The translations under genes were made by a program, and so were the position numbers. A DNA stretch of 64,000 nucleotides from Gemmatimonadota bacterium (GTDB taxonomy: Bacteria > Gemmatimonadota > Gemmatimonadetes > Palauibacterales > KS3-K002), in NCBI GenBank assembly GCA_020344215.1, contig CP070815.1:2017132-2081131 (forward strand), in the 5' to 3' direction. Every line of letters begins with the position of its first letter. Positions within the stretch are counted from its first letter, which is position 1. Of the stretch, positions 16,159-23,814 are shown piece after piece. The notes under the pieces are model-generated. The model searched no databases. It was not told where the DNA came from and worked only from the letters and a program-made list of their open reading frames with translations.

Positions 16159-17333
16159 GCGGCACCGTGGACTCGACGCTGACGTTTGACAACTTCGTCG
16201 TCGGGCCGGGCAATCGCTTGGCCTGGGAGGCCGCGCGCACGGCGTCGGAGTCGCCTGGCTCGGCCTACAACCCGCTGTTCATTTACAGCGATACTGGTCT
16301 CGGCAAGACCCACTTGCTGATCGCGCTCGCCAACCGTGCCAAGGAACTGCAGCCGGATCTGCGCGTCGTCTACACACCGGTCGAGCAGCTAATGCGAGAG
16401 CTGGCTGGGAGTGAGAACTCCGAGTCGCTGTATCGGGACGCCGACATTCTGGTCATTGATGACCTTCAGTTTCTCGGCCACCACAGCGAGAACCATCAGA
16501 CACTCTTCCACCTGCTTGATCACCTGCTCATGGCAGGCAAGCAGGTGGCGCTCGCCTGCGATCGGCCGCCGCTCGAGCTCGGGGAACTCGACGATCGCCT
16601 GCTGTCTCGGTTCAGCGGTGGGCTGGTCGTCGATATTGCCCGGCCAGCGCTCGAGACGCGGCGGGCGATCCTCGAGCTGCGACTCTCCGCCATCGAGGCG
16701 ACGCTCAGGCCGGAAGTCGTCGATGCGATTGCGCGCCTAGCTATAGAGAACGTCCGCCAGCTCAAGGGGGCGTTGAACAGAGTCCTGGCGGCGCAGAAGT
16801 CGGAGGGGCGTGAGATCCAGGCCGACGAAGTCGACCGCCTGCTCGCCGACGTCGTCGCCGATGCCGACATGCCATGGCTTGCAGAAGCGGCACAGCAATC
16901 GGGGGCCGAATTCGAGGACTTCCTGAGTGATGTCTCAACCGCAGTGGAGGAGGCGCTCGGCTCGCCGAAGTGGCGTGAGGATATCGCGCGGGCGATCCTC
17001 AAGTGGGAGGGAGAGGGCTACGTCACCAGCCGCCTCGAGTCGTATCTCGATGGTGATGAGACGGTGGACGCCGAGCAGGTCGTGGCGGCCTACGAGCGCG
17101 ACATCGCAACGCTGAAGTCCATCGAGGAGGAGCTGCACCGGCTCGATGCTCAGATCCCGGGGGACCTGTCACTGCGGGACCCGGACCGCATCGAGCAGGC
17201 CCGACAGAGCCTCGACGGGGCGCGCCGCTCCAACCTGGCCGTCGACGACTTCTTCTTCGATTCCGAGAAGGTCGTCTGGGACTGGCCGGCCATGGAGGAG
17301 CGGCTGATGGAGGGTTGGGGCGATGGCAATTAA
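16155..17333 (+). CDS. DnaA-like AAA+ ATPase without the DNA-binding domain
   Basis: 392 residues. Residues 8-235 match DnaA domain III in order: TFDNFVVGPGN, Walker A TGLGKTH (Lys51), Walker B ILVIDDLQFL (Asp102/103), box VII RLLSRFSGGLVVDI, and sensor 2 NVRQLKGALNRV. DnaA domains I, II and IV (the Trp/HTH DnaA-box reader) are missing. In their place is a ~150-residue acidic helical tail that contains AILKWEGEGYVTSRLESYL. It is therefore unlikely to be the replication initiator. It overlaps mglA at the start and the PATAN gene at the end, so it belongs to the signalling operon. GTG start. Confidence 0.85.
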   Translation: MSGTVDSTLTFDNFVVGPGNRLAWEAARTASESPGSAYNPLFIYSDTGLGKTHLLIALANRAKELQPDLRVVYTPVEQLMRELAGSENSESLYRDADILVIDDLQFLGHHSENHQTLFHLLDHLLMAGKQVALACDRPPLELGELDDRLLSRFSGGLVVDIARPALETRRAILELRLSAIEATLRPEVVDAIARLAIENVRQLKGALNRVLAAQKSEGREIQADEVDRLLADVVADADMPWLAEAAQQSGAEFEDFLSDVSTAVEEALGSPKWREDIARAILKWEGEGYVTSRLESYLDGDETVDAEQVVAAYERDIATLKSIEEELHRLDAQIPGDLSLRDPDRIEQARQSLDGARRSNLAVDDFFFDSEKVVWDWPAMEERLMEGWGDGN

Positions 17334-18954
17334 GGGCAGCCTAAAGGAAGCCAGCCTGCCCGACGTCCTTCAGCTCCTCACCATGGGAGGGAAGACCGGC
17401 TGCCTATCGGTGACCGACCGCCAGAGCTTCGGCTACATCTACTTCGAGGAAGGCCGGATCATCTACGCCTCGCTCCTCAATCGACGCGACCGAATCGGCG
17501 ACATCCTCGTTCGGGAGAACGTGATCACCCGTGAGCAACTCGATGCCGCGATCGAGGAGCAGAGCAAGACGCGCGACGGCAGACGACTGGGTGAAATACT
17601 GAAAGACAGGGGCTTCATCGATCAGGCCACGCTGCAGAAGTGGGTGCGCTATCACATCGAGGAGGCCGTCTACCACTTGTTCACCTGGAGCCAGGGCACC
17701 TTCTACTTCGAGCCTGGTCAGCGACCCGAGCGAGAGCAGATCCTGGTGTCGATCGATCCCGAGAGCCTGCTGCTGGAGGGAGCGCGCCGGGTGGACGAGT
17801 GGAGTCAGATAGAAAAGAAGGTCGCGTCGCTGGAACTGGTTTTCGCTCTGCATCCAGAGCGCTCGTCAGCGATATCCTCGCTCAACCTCACCGGCGAGCA
17901 GCAGAAGATCCTCCCGTACCTCGATGGCAAGCACAGTGGCTGGGACGTGATAGAGGAAACCGCGTTGGGCGAGTTCGAGGTGGGGAAGGCGCTCTTTGGT
18001 CTGGTGTCCGCGGGCCTCGTGCGCCGGGTCGGTAAGCGCGAGCGCAAGGCCACCCGAGCGGAGACACGTGCCAGGGTCGACGAACACCGGAACCTCGGCG
18101 TGGCGTTCTACAAGACGGGGATGTTCGACGAGGCGGTACGCGAGCTGAGGCAGGTGCTCGAGCTGCAGCCCGACGCGCTGGACGCCGAATTCTACCTCGG
18201 TCTCGTAGATCTCCGCCGCGGCGAATACGAGGCGGCCGAGAAGAAGTTCAGGGAAATCATGGAGCGCGGCGCCGTCCAGCCCGCGGTATACAACGACCTC
18301 GGTCTCGTGCTGGCCAACCAGGGGAAACTGGTCGAGGCGGTGGCGCTGCTCGAAGAGGGGCTCGAGAAGACGAGCGGGCACCCGAAGCTCCTACTCACCA
18401 AGGCGGCGTGTCAGTTGAAGCTGGGCGATCCGGCTGCCTCCAAGAGCACGCTGGATGACTATGCCTCGAGCAGCGGCGGCGAGCTGCCGCCGTTGTACTA
18501 CTCGACGCGCGCACTTGCCGAGGCTATGTCCGCCGACCTGGACTCGGCGGCGCAGCTGGCCGCCGAGGGAGTCGAGCGATATCCGAGCTCGGCCGCGCTG
18601 GCCAACAACGCGGGCGTTATCCTGGAGCGGAAAGGCGACCTTGAGCAGGCTCGCGAGCTCTACGAGAGGGCGTTTGCGCAGGACTCGGCGCTCCCGCAGG
18701 CTTCGAAGAACCTGGGAGACCTTCTCTATCGTGAGGGTCTGTACGACAAGGCTGCCGAGGCCTACAAGCGGGCGCTGCGAGCCAACCCGAATCTCGGCGA
18801 CGATGTCTACGCGAAACTGGGCAACGTTTACTACAAGGGGCGCGACCGGGGGAGGGCGGTGGAGATGTGGAAGCGCGCTCTGCAGCTGAATCCAGCCAAC
18901 GAAGTCGTTCGCACGAACCTGGAATTCGTGAAGGGTAGCGGCGGTGAGGGGTGA
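17323..18954 (+). CDS. DUF4388 (PATAN)-winged helix-TPR protein, second paralogue
   Basis: 543 residues. PATAN domain first (AIKGSLKEASLPDVLQLLTM, KTGCLSV, FEEGRIIYASL), with the DILVRENVITREQLDAAIEEQ helix pair. A winged-helix-like unit follows near residues ~185-240, then a long TPR array (~250-540). It is longer than the paralogue at 12759 because of more TPRs. The ATG lies 11 bp inside the DnaA-like gene. The end overlaps cheR. Likely a cytosolic adaptor of the CheA/MglA pathway (inference). Confidence 0.87.
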   Translation: MAIKGSLKEASLPDVLQLLTMGGKTGCLSVTDRQSFGYIYFEEGRIIYASLLNRRDRIGDILVRENVITREQLDAAIEEQSKTRDGRRLGEILKDRGFIDQATLQKWVRYHIEEAVYHLFTWSQGTFYFEPGQRPEREQILVSIDPESLLLEGARRVDEWSQIEKKVASLELVFALHPERSSAISSLNLTGEQQKILPYLDGKHSGWDVIEETALGEFEVGKALFGLVSAGLVRRVGKRERKATRAETRARVDEHRNLGVAFYKTGMFDEAVRELRQVLELQPDALDAEFYLGLVDLRRGEYEAAEKKFREIMERGAVQPAVYNDLGLVLANQGKLVEAVALLEEGLEKTSGHPKLLLTKAACQLKLGDPAASKSTLDDYASSSGGELPPLYYSTRALAEAMSADLDSAAQLAAEGVERYPSSAALANNAGVILERKGDLEQARELYERAFAQDSALPQASKNLGDLLYREGLYDKAAEAYKRALRANPNLGDDVYAKLGNVYYKGRDRGRAVEMWKRALQLNPANEVVRTNLEFVKGSGGEG

Positions 18955-19747
18955 CGATGCTGCCTATGCCGCGCTGTTCGCCAAGATCGAACGAGAGCGC
19001 GGCTTTCGCGGGAACCTCTACCGGCAGAAGTGCCTGCGCCGCCGTGTGGCCGTGCGGATGCGCGCCCGCGGTCTCGCCAGCGTTGATGCCTATTCGGCGC
19101 TACTCGACAGGGACCGCTCGGAGTATGATCGACTCCTGCGCGTCCTGACCATCAACGTGAGCAAGTTCTTCCGCAACGCCGAGACGTGGCAGGTCATTCG
19201 CGATGAGGTGCTTCCCGATCTGCTGGGCAAGGAGGAGCCGCTGCTGATGTGGAGCGCCGGCTCGGCCGCGGGGGAGGAAGCTTACAGCCTGGCCATTCTC
19301 GTGTTGGAGGCGCTGGCGAGTCGCGGGCGTGACGGCAGTGTCAGTGTGCGCATTATCGGCACGGATATCGACGAGGCGAGTCTCGAGGTCGCCCGGTTGG
19401 GCGAGTATCCCGAAGTGGCGCTGTCCGAGACACCGGAGAGCGTCCGGCGGCGTTGGTTCGTCTGCGGATCGTCGAACCGGCTGAAGGAACCGATACCGTC
19501 GATGGTGGAGTTCCAGAGGGTGGACATCCTGGAGAGTCGTCCCGAGTTCGAGGCCGATCTCATCCTCTGCCGTAACCTACTAATCTACCTGGACAGGCTC
19601 GCCCAGGGGCGCGTTTTCGAGACGTTCGTGGATGTGCTACGACCCGGCGGGTACTTGGTATTGGGCCGCGTGGAAATGCTAGCCCGGGAGGTGAAGGAGG
19701 CGTTCGCGGTGGTCAACTCGCGAGAGAGGGTGTACAGGAAGCGGTGA
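18944..19747 (+). CDS. cheR: CheR-type protein-glutamate methyltransferase
   Basis: 267 residues. An N-terminal helical CheR domain (LRRRVAVRMRARGLASVDAY) precedes the SAM-dependent methyltransferase with motif I WSAGSAAGEEAYSLAI, the GTDIDEASLEVAR segment and DLILCRNLLIYLD. CheR methylates glutamates on chemoreceptors, yet no receptor gene is present here. GTG start 11 bp inside the preceding gene; the stop overlaps cheD by 4 bp. Confidence 0.93.
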   Translation: MRGDDAAYAALFAKIERERGFRGNLYRQKCLRRRVAVRMRARGLASVDAYSALLDRDRSEYDRLLRVLTINVSKFFRNAETWQVIRDEVLPDLLGKEEPLLMWSAGSAAGEEAYSLAILVLEALASRGRDGSVSVRIIGTDIDEASLEVARLGEYPEVALSETPESVRRRWFVCGSSNRLKEPIPSMVEFQRVDILESRPEFEADLILCRNLLIYLDRLAQGRVFETFVDVLRPGGYLVLGRVEMLAREVKEAFAVVNSRERVYRKR

Positions 19748-20220
19748 GGGTCTACGTTCCGATGGGGGAGCGTCGAGTTGGGAAGCGCGAAGGGACGCTA
19801 TCGATCACGGGCCTCGGGTCGTGTGTGGCGGTCGTGCTCTACGATGACCAGTGCCGGGTGGGAGGGCTGGTCCACGTGCTTCTGCCGGATCCGACCTTCT
19901 CCAAGCGCGACCGCTGCTGGCTCTTCGCGACGACGGCCATCCCCGCGCTCGTGCGGGAGCTGGAGGAGGCAGGGGCGGACCGTGCTCGCCTGACGGCCCG
20001 CCTCGTCGGCGGTGCTACTATGTTCCAGGACCTGCTGCCTCAGGACAAACCGAACATCGGCCAGCGCAACATCGTCGCCGCACGCTCTACGCTGGCAAAG
20101 AACGGCATCCCGATAGTGGCAGAAGAGGTGGGTGGCGAGTTTGGCCGCTCGGTCGACTTCGACCTGTCGGATGGGCGCATCCGTGTCTCCTCGCAGGGGA
20201 AGAACCGTGTCGAGATCTGA
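19744..20220 (+). CDS. cheD: CheD chemoreceptor glutamine deamidase
   Basis: 158 residues. The catalytic Cys in ITGLGSCVAVVL, His in GGLVHVLLP and Thr in VGGATMF are all visible in the CheD order. It deamidates receptor glutamines and in several bacteria is an activator of CheC. GTG start overlapping cheR; its end overlaps cheB (GTG 20207). Confidence 0.93.
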   Translation: MRVYVPMGERRVGKREGTLSITGLGSCVAVVLYDDQCRVGGLVHVLLPDPTFSKRDRCWLFATTAIPALVRELEEAGADRARLTARLVGGATMFQDLLPQDKPNIGQRNIVAARSTLAKNGIPIVAEEVGGEFGRSVDFDLSDGRIRVSSQGKNRVEI

Positions 20221-21298
20221 GCAGGCAACGAGGCTGGCCACCGTCCTGGTGGTCGATGACAGCGTCTTTATGCGACGCATGATCTCCGACATGATCGAGC
20301 GCTTTCCCGGATTCCGTGTGATCGGTGTGGCTGCCGACGGAAAGGAGGCCTTGCGCCGGATCGAGGAACTCGACCCAGATATCGTTACCCTAGATATCGA
20401 GATGCCGCGCCTCGACGGGTTCGGCGTCCTCGAGCGGGTCATGTCGTCACGTCCACGACCGGTCGTCGTCTTCTCGGCTTATACCGAGACCGGGTCGGTC
20501 GCGGCGCTGCGCGCGCTCGATCTCGGGGCCGTAGACTTCGTGGCCAAGCCGTCCGGGCCGATCTCCTTCGACTTGGGCCGCGTGGAGGCCCGGCTCTACG
20601 AAGCGTTGTTGGCTGCCCTGGCGGCGGATATCGATGCGCTCGTAGCAGAGCGGGCGCCTGGGGCGAGACCGGTCGTCGCTCCGGAGTCCGGCGTTGAGGC
20701 CGCTGTGGCCCTCACCGCTTCGACTGGCGGGCCGCGGGCTCTGTCCTACGTCATCGGCTCTCTGCCCGCAGATATAGGCGCCGCCGTGCTGATCGTGCAG
20801 CACATGCCGCCGGGCTTCACATCGACGCTGGCTGCGCGCCTGAGCGGTATCGCGTCTCTGCCCGTTGCGGAGGCGAGCGGTGGGGAGTGTGTGTTGCCGA
20901 ACCGTGTCTGGATCGCTCCCGGTAACTTCCATATGCGGGTGAGGCGGATCGATGGCGAGGTCAAGATCACGCTCGACCAGCGGGAGTCGATGTGGGGTAC
21001 CCGACCCGCCGCCGACGCCCTGTTCCCCAGCGTCGCCGAGGCCTATGGGGAACGTTCGGTCGGCGTGGTGCTCACCGGCATGGGTCGCGACGGAGCGAAC
21101 GGCCTGGCGGCGATCCGCGCAGCCAACGGCCGTACCATAGCCCAGGACCGAGCCTCCAGTGTGGTGTACGGGATGCCCGGTCGTGCGGTAGAGCAGGGAG
21201 CGGCGGAACGCGTGGTTCCCCTGGAGGAGATCCCAGGCGCCATCGTCGAGTGTCTCGGTGAGTTCTCGCGTCAGGCGCCTGAAGAAGTCGATGAGTAA
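20207..21298 (+). CDS. cheB: CheB chemotaxis methylesterase/response regulator
   Basis: 363 residues. Receiver domain with Asp17/18 and phospho-acceptor Asp63, then a linker and the methylesterase domain with Ser172 (TASTGGPRAL), His199 (VQHMPPGFT) and Asp295 (GMGRDGANG). It removes receptor methyl groups when phosphorylated by CheA. The GTG at 20207 has AGGGGA upstream. The frame is open further upstream, but that region is the cheD shadow. Overlaps the double-CheW gene by 8 bp. Confidence 0.94.
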   Translation: MSRSEQATRLATVLVVDDSVFMRRMISDMIERFPGFRVIGVAADGKEALRRIEELDPDIVTLDIEMPRLDGFGVLERVMSSRPRPVVVFSAYTETGSVAALRALDLGAVDFVAKPSGPISFDLGRVEARLYEALLAALAADIDALVAERAPGARPVVAPESGVEAAVALTASTGGPRALSYVIGSLPADIGAAVLIVQHMPPGFTSTLAARLSGIASLPVAEASGGECVLPNRVWIAPGNFHMRVRRIDGEVKITLDQRESMWGTRPAADALFPSVAEAYGERSVGVVLTGMGRDGANGLAAIRAANGRTIAQDRASSVVYGMPGRAVEQGAAERVVPLEEIPGAIVECLGEFSRQAPEEVDE

Positions 21299-22286
21299 CC
21301 TGGTCACGTTTCGCTTGGGCGGATCGCGCTTCGCGGTCCCTGCTGAATTGGTGTCCGAGATCGTGGAGCCCGGCCCCGTCGCCCACCGTCTCCCCGGCGT
21401 CGAGGGGGCTCGCGTCGGCCTGGCCCGCCTCCACGACCGCTGGATTCCCGTGGTGGAGCTTGCGAACGCGATCGAGGACGCCCCGCGGCTCGATCCAGAC
21501 GCGCCAGACGCCGTGCTTCTGGTGCTGGGCAGGGACAGGGGCCGGCTGGGACTGCGTGTTCAGGACCCAGGCGAGGTCGTCGCAACGGGCGCCAAGCGAG
21601 TCCAGGACGGCCGGTCGGGAGATCTGCTCGAGCTGGACGGAGAGCTTGTTCACTATGTGGACCCTGCGGCGCTGGTGGCTTGCCGAGCGGAGCTGCTGGC
21701 GGGGAGGGGGGGACCGATGGAGGAGAATCGTGCGGCTGCCGAGCCGCTACGGGTTTTGACGTTCCAACTCGGCGACGAGGAGTTCGGTATCGACGTCCTG
21801 AAGGTCTTCGAGGTCGTGCCGGTACCTGAAGTGCGCTCCCTGCCCAAGGCGCCGGAGTTCGTCGAGGGGGTCGCGGAAGTCCGTGACTCGATCGTTCCGG
21901 TGATCGACATGCGCAAACGCTTCGGTCTGCCCGAGCGAGGTAAGGCGGATCCTGCGCGGCTGATGATCGTTGCCATGGGAGAGAGCCGCGCCGGGCTGGT
22001 CGTCGATGTCGTGCCCGGCGTGATCCCGCTGCCCGAGGAGGCGGTCACCCCGCCTCCCGACTTCTTCCGGGGTCTGGCAGGGCGTTACCTTGAAGGACTT
22101 GCCAAGCAAGGTGACCGTTTGATTATCATGCTCAACATCGGCGAGATTCTCAGTTCCAAAGAGAAGATCGCGCTGGAGAAGATGATGAAGTCGAAGGCCA
22201 AGGCAGCCGCCGCGTCAGACGCCGCTGCCCGCGCCAAACGGAAGAAACGCGCTGCGAGTCGCACGAGGAAAAAAAGAGGCGGCTGA
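21291..22286 (+). CDS. Double CheW-domain adaptor with a basic C-terminal tail
   Basis: 331 residues. Two CheW domains in tandem: residues ~1-135 (LVTFRLGGSRFAVPAELVSEIVEP) and ~150-290 (TFQLGDEEFGIDVLKVFEVVPVPE, then VIPVIDMRKRFG-like PVIDMRKRFGL). The final ~35 residues are Lys/Arg/Ala-rich. It may cross-link CheA arrays. The tail could bind nucleic acid, membrane phospholipid or the acidic AAA+ tail, which cannot be told from sequence. It is the last gene of the operon; a hairpin follows. Confidence 0.88.
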   Translation: MSNLVTFRLGGSRFAVPAELVSEIVEPGPVAHRLPGVEGARVGLARLHDRWIPVVELANAIEDAPRLDPDAPDAVLLVLGRDRGRLGLRVQDPGEVVATGAKRVQDGRSGDLLELDGELVHYVDPAALVACRAELLAGRGGPMEENRAAAEPLRVLTFQLGDEEFGIDVLKVFEVVPVPEVRSLPKAPEFVEGVAEVRDSIVPVIDMRKRFGLPERGKADPARLMIVAMGESRAGLVVDVVPGVIPLPEEAVTPPPDFFRGLAGRYLEGLAKQGDRLIIMLNIGEILSSKEKIALEKMMKSKAKAAAASDAAARAKRKKRAASRTRKKRGG

Positions 22287-22288
22287 CA

Positions 22289-22308
22289 GGCGGGATGGGT
22301 CTCCCGCC
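22289..22308 (+). terminator. Hairpin after the chemosensory operon
   Basis: GGCGGGA (22289-22295) pairs perfectly with TCCCGCC (22302-22308) across a 6-nt loop, just after the last stop. No U tract follows, so it may be a transcript-end stabiliser or a weak terminator rather than a classic intrinsic one. Confidence 0.35.
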
Positions 22309-22331
22309 CTCGGTGCCCGAGCAACAGACCG

Positions 22332-23309
22332 ATGAGCCTCAGCCTGGCATTACTCTTCCTGTGCTTCGCGCAGCCCGGTCACTCGAATCACGTATCCCCC
22401 CAAGGCGAGATCCAGGTCGGCTCTCTCGTGTTTCGGTACTGGCAGGGCCAGGAAGGGGCCGCAGCGGCGCTCGCCGAGACCTTCACGGCCGCGCCGGCAT
22501 TCCGGGGGCTTCCGCCAGACATCCTCGAAGCGGGTGAGATCACCGTCTATCTGGCGCCGGATCAGGCGACGTTTGACTCGCTGGCGCCCGGAGCTCCGGA
22601 CTGGAGCGGCGGTCTCGCCTTCCCCGAGGGCGACCGGATCGTTCTGCCCATCTTCGCTCCCCGGGCCGGCTCCCGGCCGCTGGCTGCGGTACTGCGGCAC
22701 GAGCTGGCTCACGTGGCGCTCACACGCTACCTGGGCGCTGCGGTGCCTCGTTGGTTCCACGAAGGTTATGCTCAGCTGGCTTCGGGGAGCTGGAGGGCAG
22801 ACGAAGCCTGGACCTTGCGCTTCGCTATCCTCCAGGGCCGCTTGCCGTCGCTCGAGGCGCTGAGCCTTGACTTCAACCGCCGCCGCGTCAGCGCCGAGCA
22901 CGCCTACCTGCTGTCCTATACCGCCGTCGAGCTCCTGTACCGCCTCGGCGGCACCACCGGGTTCGCCCGGCTGCTGGAGCGCTGGCGAGATATGGGTGAC
23001 CTGGATCTGGCGATGAGACGGACGTACGGGCTGACCCTGGGGCAGTTCGAACGCCTCTGGCGAAGGGACGTCGGCAGGCGGTTCGGCTGGCTGCTGGTCC
23101 TAGCTCAGGCGGCCGTGTTCTGGACCGTTATGACGATCCTTTTGCTCGTTCTGGGGTATTGGAAGAAAAGGCGAGATCGTCGGAAACTGGCGGCCCTGGA
23201 GGCCTCGGTGGTGGCCCGAGAGGCGTTCGAGGCGTGGGAGGAGACGGCGGGGCCCGGTCGTGACCGGGGAGGCGGCGACGTGATTGACGGAGTCGGGGGA
23301 AAGGAATAG
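22332..23309 (+). CDS. Membrane-anchored gluzincin-like peptidase (peptidase MA superfamily)
   Basis: 325 residues. An N-terminal hydrophobic stretch (signal peptide-like), a zinc-binding HELAH (residues 123-127) and a downstream WFHEGYAQ with Glu144 as probable third ligand. This is the PxWFxEG layout of the MA-like metallopeptidases. A single transmembrane segment at ~257-278 (WLLVLAQAAVFWTVMTILLL) is followed by a basic cytoplasmic tail, so the catalytic part should face the periplasm. Substrate unknown. Begins 45 bp after the che operon. Confidence 0.75.
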   Translation: MSLSLALLFLCFAQPGHSNHVSPQGEIQVGSLVFRYWQGQEGAAAALAETFTAAPAFRGLPPDILEAGEITVYLAPDQATFDSLAPGAPDWSGGLAFPEGDRIVLPIFAPRAGSRPLAAVLRHELAHVALTRYLGAAVPRWFHEGYAQLASGSWRADEAWTLRFAILQGRLPSLEALSLDFNRRRVSAEHAYLLSYTAVELLYRLGGTTGFARLLERWRDMGDLDLAMRRTYGLTLGQFERLWRRDVGRRFGWLLVLAQAAVFWTVMTILLLVLGYWKKRRDRRKLAALEASVVAREAFEAWEETAGPGRDRGGGDVIDGVGGKE

Positions 23310-23354
23310 GTTTGAGCGGTTCAAGACCCGACAATCCCCGGTAGCGAGGTAGAC

Positions 23355-23374
23355 GCGGGCCGCGCGCGGCCCGC
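23355..23374. repeat. Perfect 20-bp GC palindrome
   Basis: The half-site GCGGGCCGCG is followed immediately by its exact reverse complement, without a spacer. It lies between the metallopeptidase stop and the small membrane-protein gene, 14-30 bp from the likely ribosome-binding site. It could be an operator or a transcript hairpin; there is no U tract. Confidence 0.6.
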
Positions 23375-23404
23375 ACAGCATATAGGGCGGAGGTATTGAA
23401 CAAG

Positions 23405-23608
23405 GTGTCGGTGACCGGAACTGCGGAAGGGCCCCGGGCCCTGCAGTTCACGCGGTTGAATTGGGCGTTGCTCGCGAGCGCTGCTGTGCTCATAGTGATC
23501 GGCTATCTGACGCTCGCCAGCAGCTCGCCGGTCCTCTCGACCGTGCTGGCGCCGCTCCTCTTGGTGGCTGCGTACGCGGTCCTGATACCGCTGGGGCTCA
23601 TTCTCTGA
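23405..23608 (+). CDS. Small integral membrane protein
   Basis: 67 residues with two hydrophobic segments (NWALLASAAVLIVIGYLTLA and a TVLAPLLLVAAYAVLIPLGL helix) and a short polar N-terminus. The pattern resembles small FCB-phylum membrane proteins of the DUF3098 type, but I cannot name it. GGAGGT at 23389-23394 favours the GTG at 23405 over the TTG at 23396, which it nearly touches. Confidence 0.6.
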   Translation: MSVTGTAEGPRALQFTRLNWALLASAAVLIVIGYLTLASSSPVLSTVLAPLLLVAAYAVLIPLGLIL

Positions 23609-23619
23609 GACCCGCCCGG

Positions 23620-23648
23620 TTGACGATGCCCCGGGCTCACCCTAAGCT
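23620..23648 (+). promoter_or_regulatory. Possible sigma70 promoter for tRNA-Val
   Basis: TTGACG (23620-23625), 17-bp spacer, TAAGCT (23643-23648; T, A and last T conserved). It ends 24 bp upstream of the mature tRNA, a normal leader length. The -10 is weak. Confidence 0.45.
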
Positions 23649-23672
23649 GGTCGGTTGGCTCTCTGAGGATTC

Positions 23673-23746
23673 GGGCGCGTAGCTCAGCTGGCAAGAGCGC
23701 TGCCCTTACAAGGCAGAGGCCCCTGGTTCGAGTCCAGGCGCGCCCA
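23673..23746 (+). tRNA. tRNA-Val, anticodon UAC
   Basis: A 74-nt cloverleaf: acceptor GGGCGCG/CGCGCCC with discriminator A, D arm GCTC...GAGC, anticodon stem CTGCC/GGCAG with loop CTTACAA (anticodon TAC at 23707-23709), and T arm CCTGG-TTCGAGT-CCAGG. UAC reads GUA and GUG valine codons. The 3' CCA is not encoded (ATCG follows), so a CCA-adding enzyme is needed. Confidence 0.95.
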
Positions 23747-23814
23747 TCGAAGCTTGCACTGCTTGGCGCGGGCGCGTGCCCGCTGGTGTACACCCCAAAT
23801 CGGGGAGTAAGTCC

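Noticed and set aside
16155..17333. The DnaA-like gene as the replication initiator dnaA and the region as origin.
   Set aside because: Domain IV is missing, no DnaA-box cluster, dnaN or AT-rich unwinding region is seen nearby.
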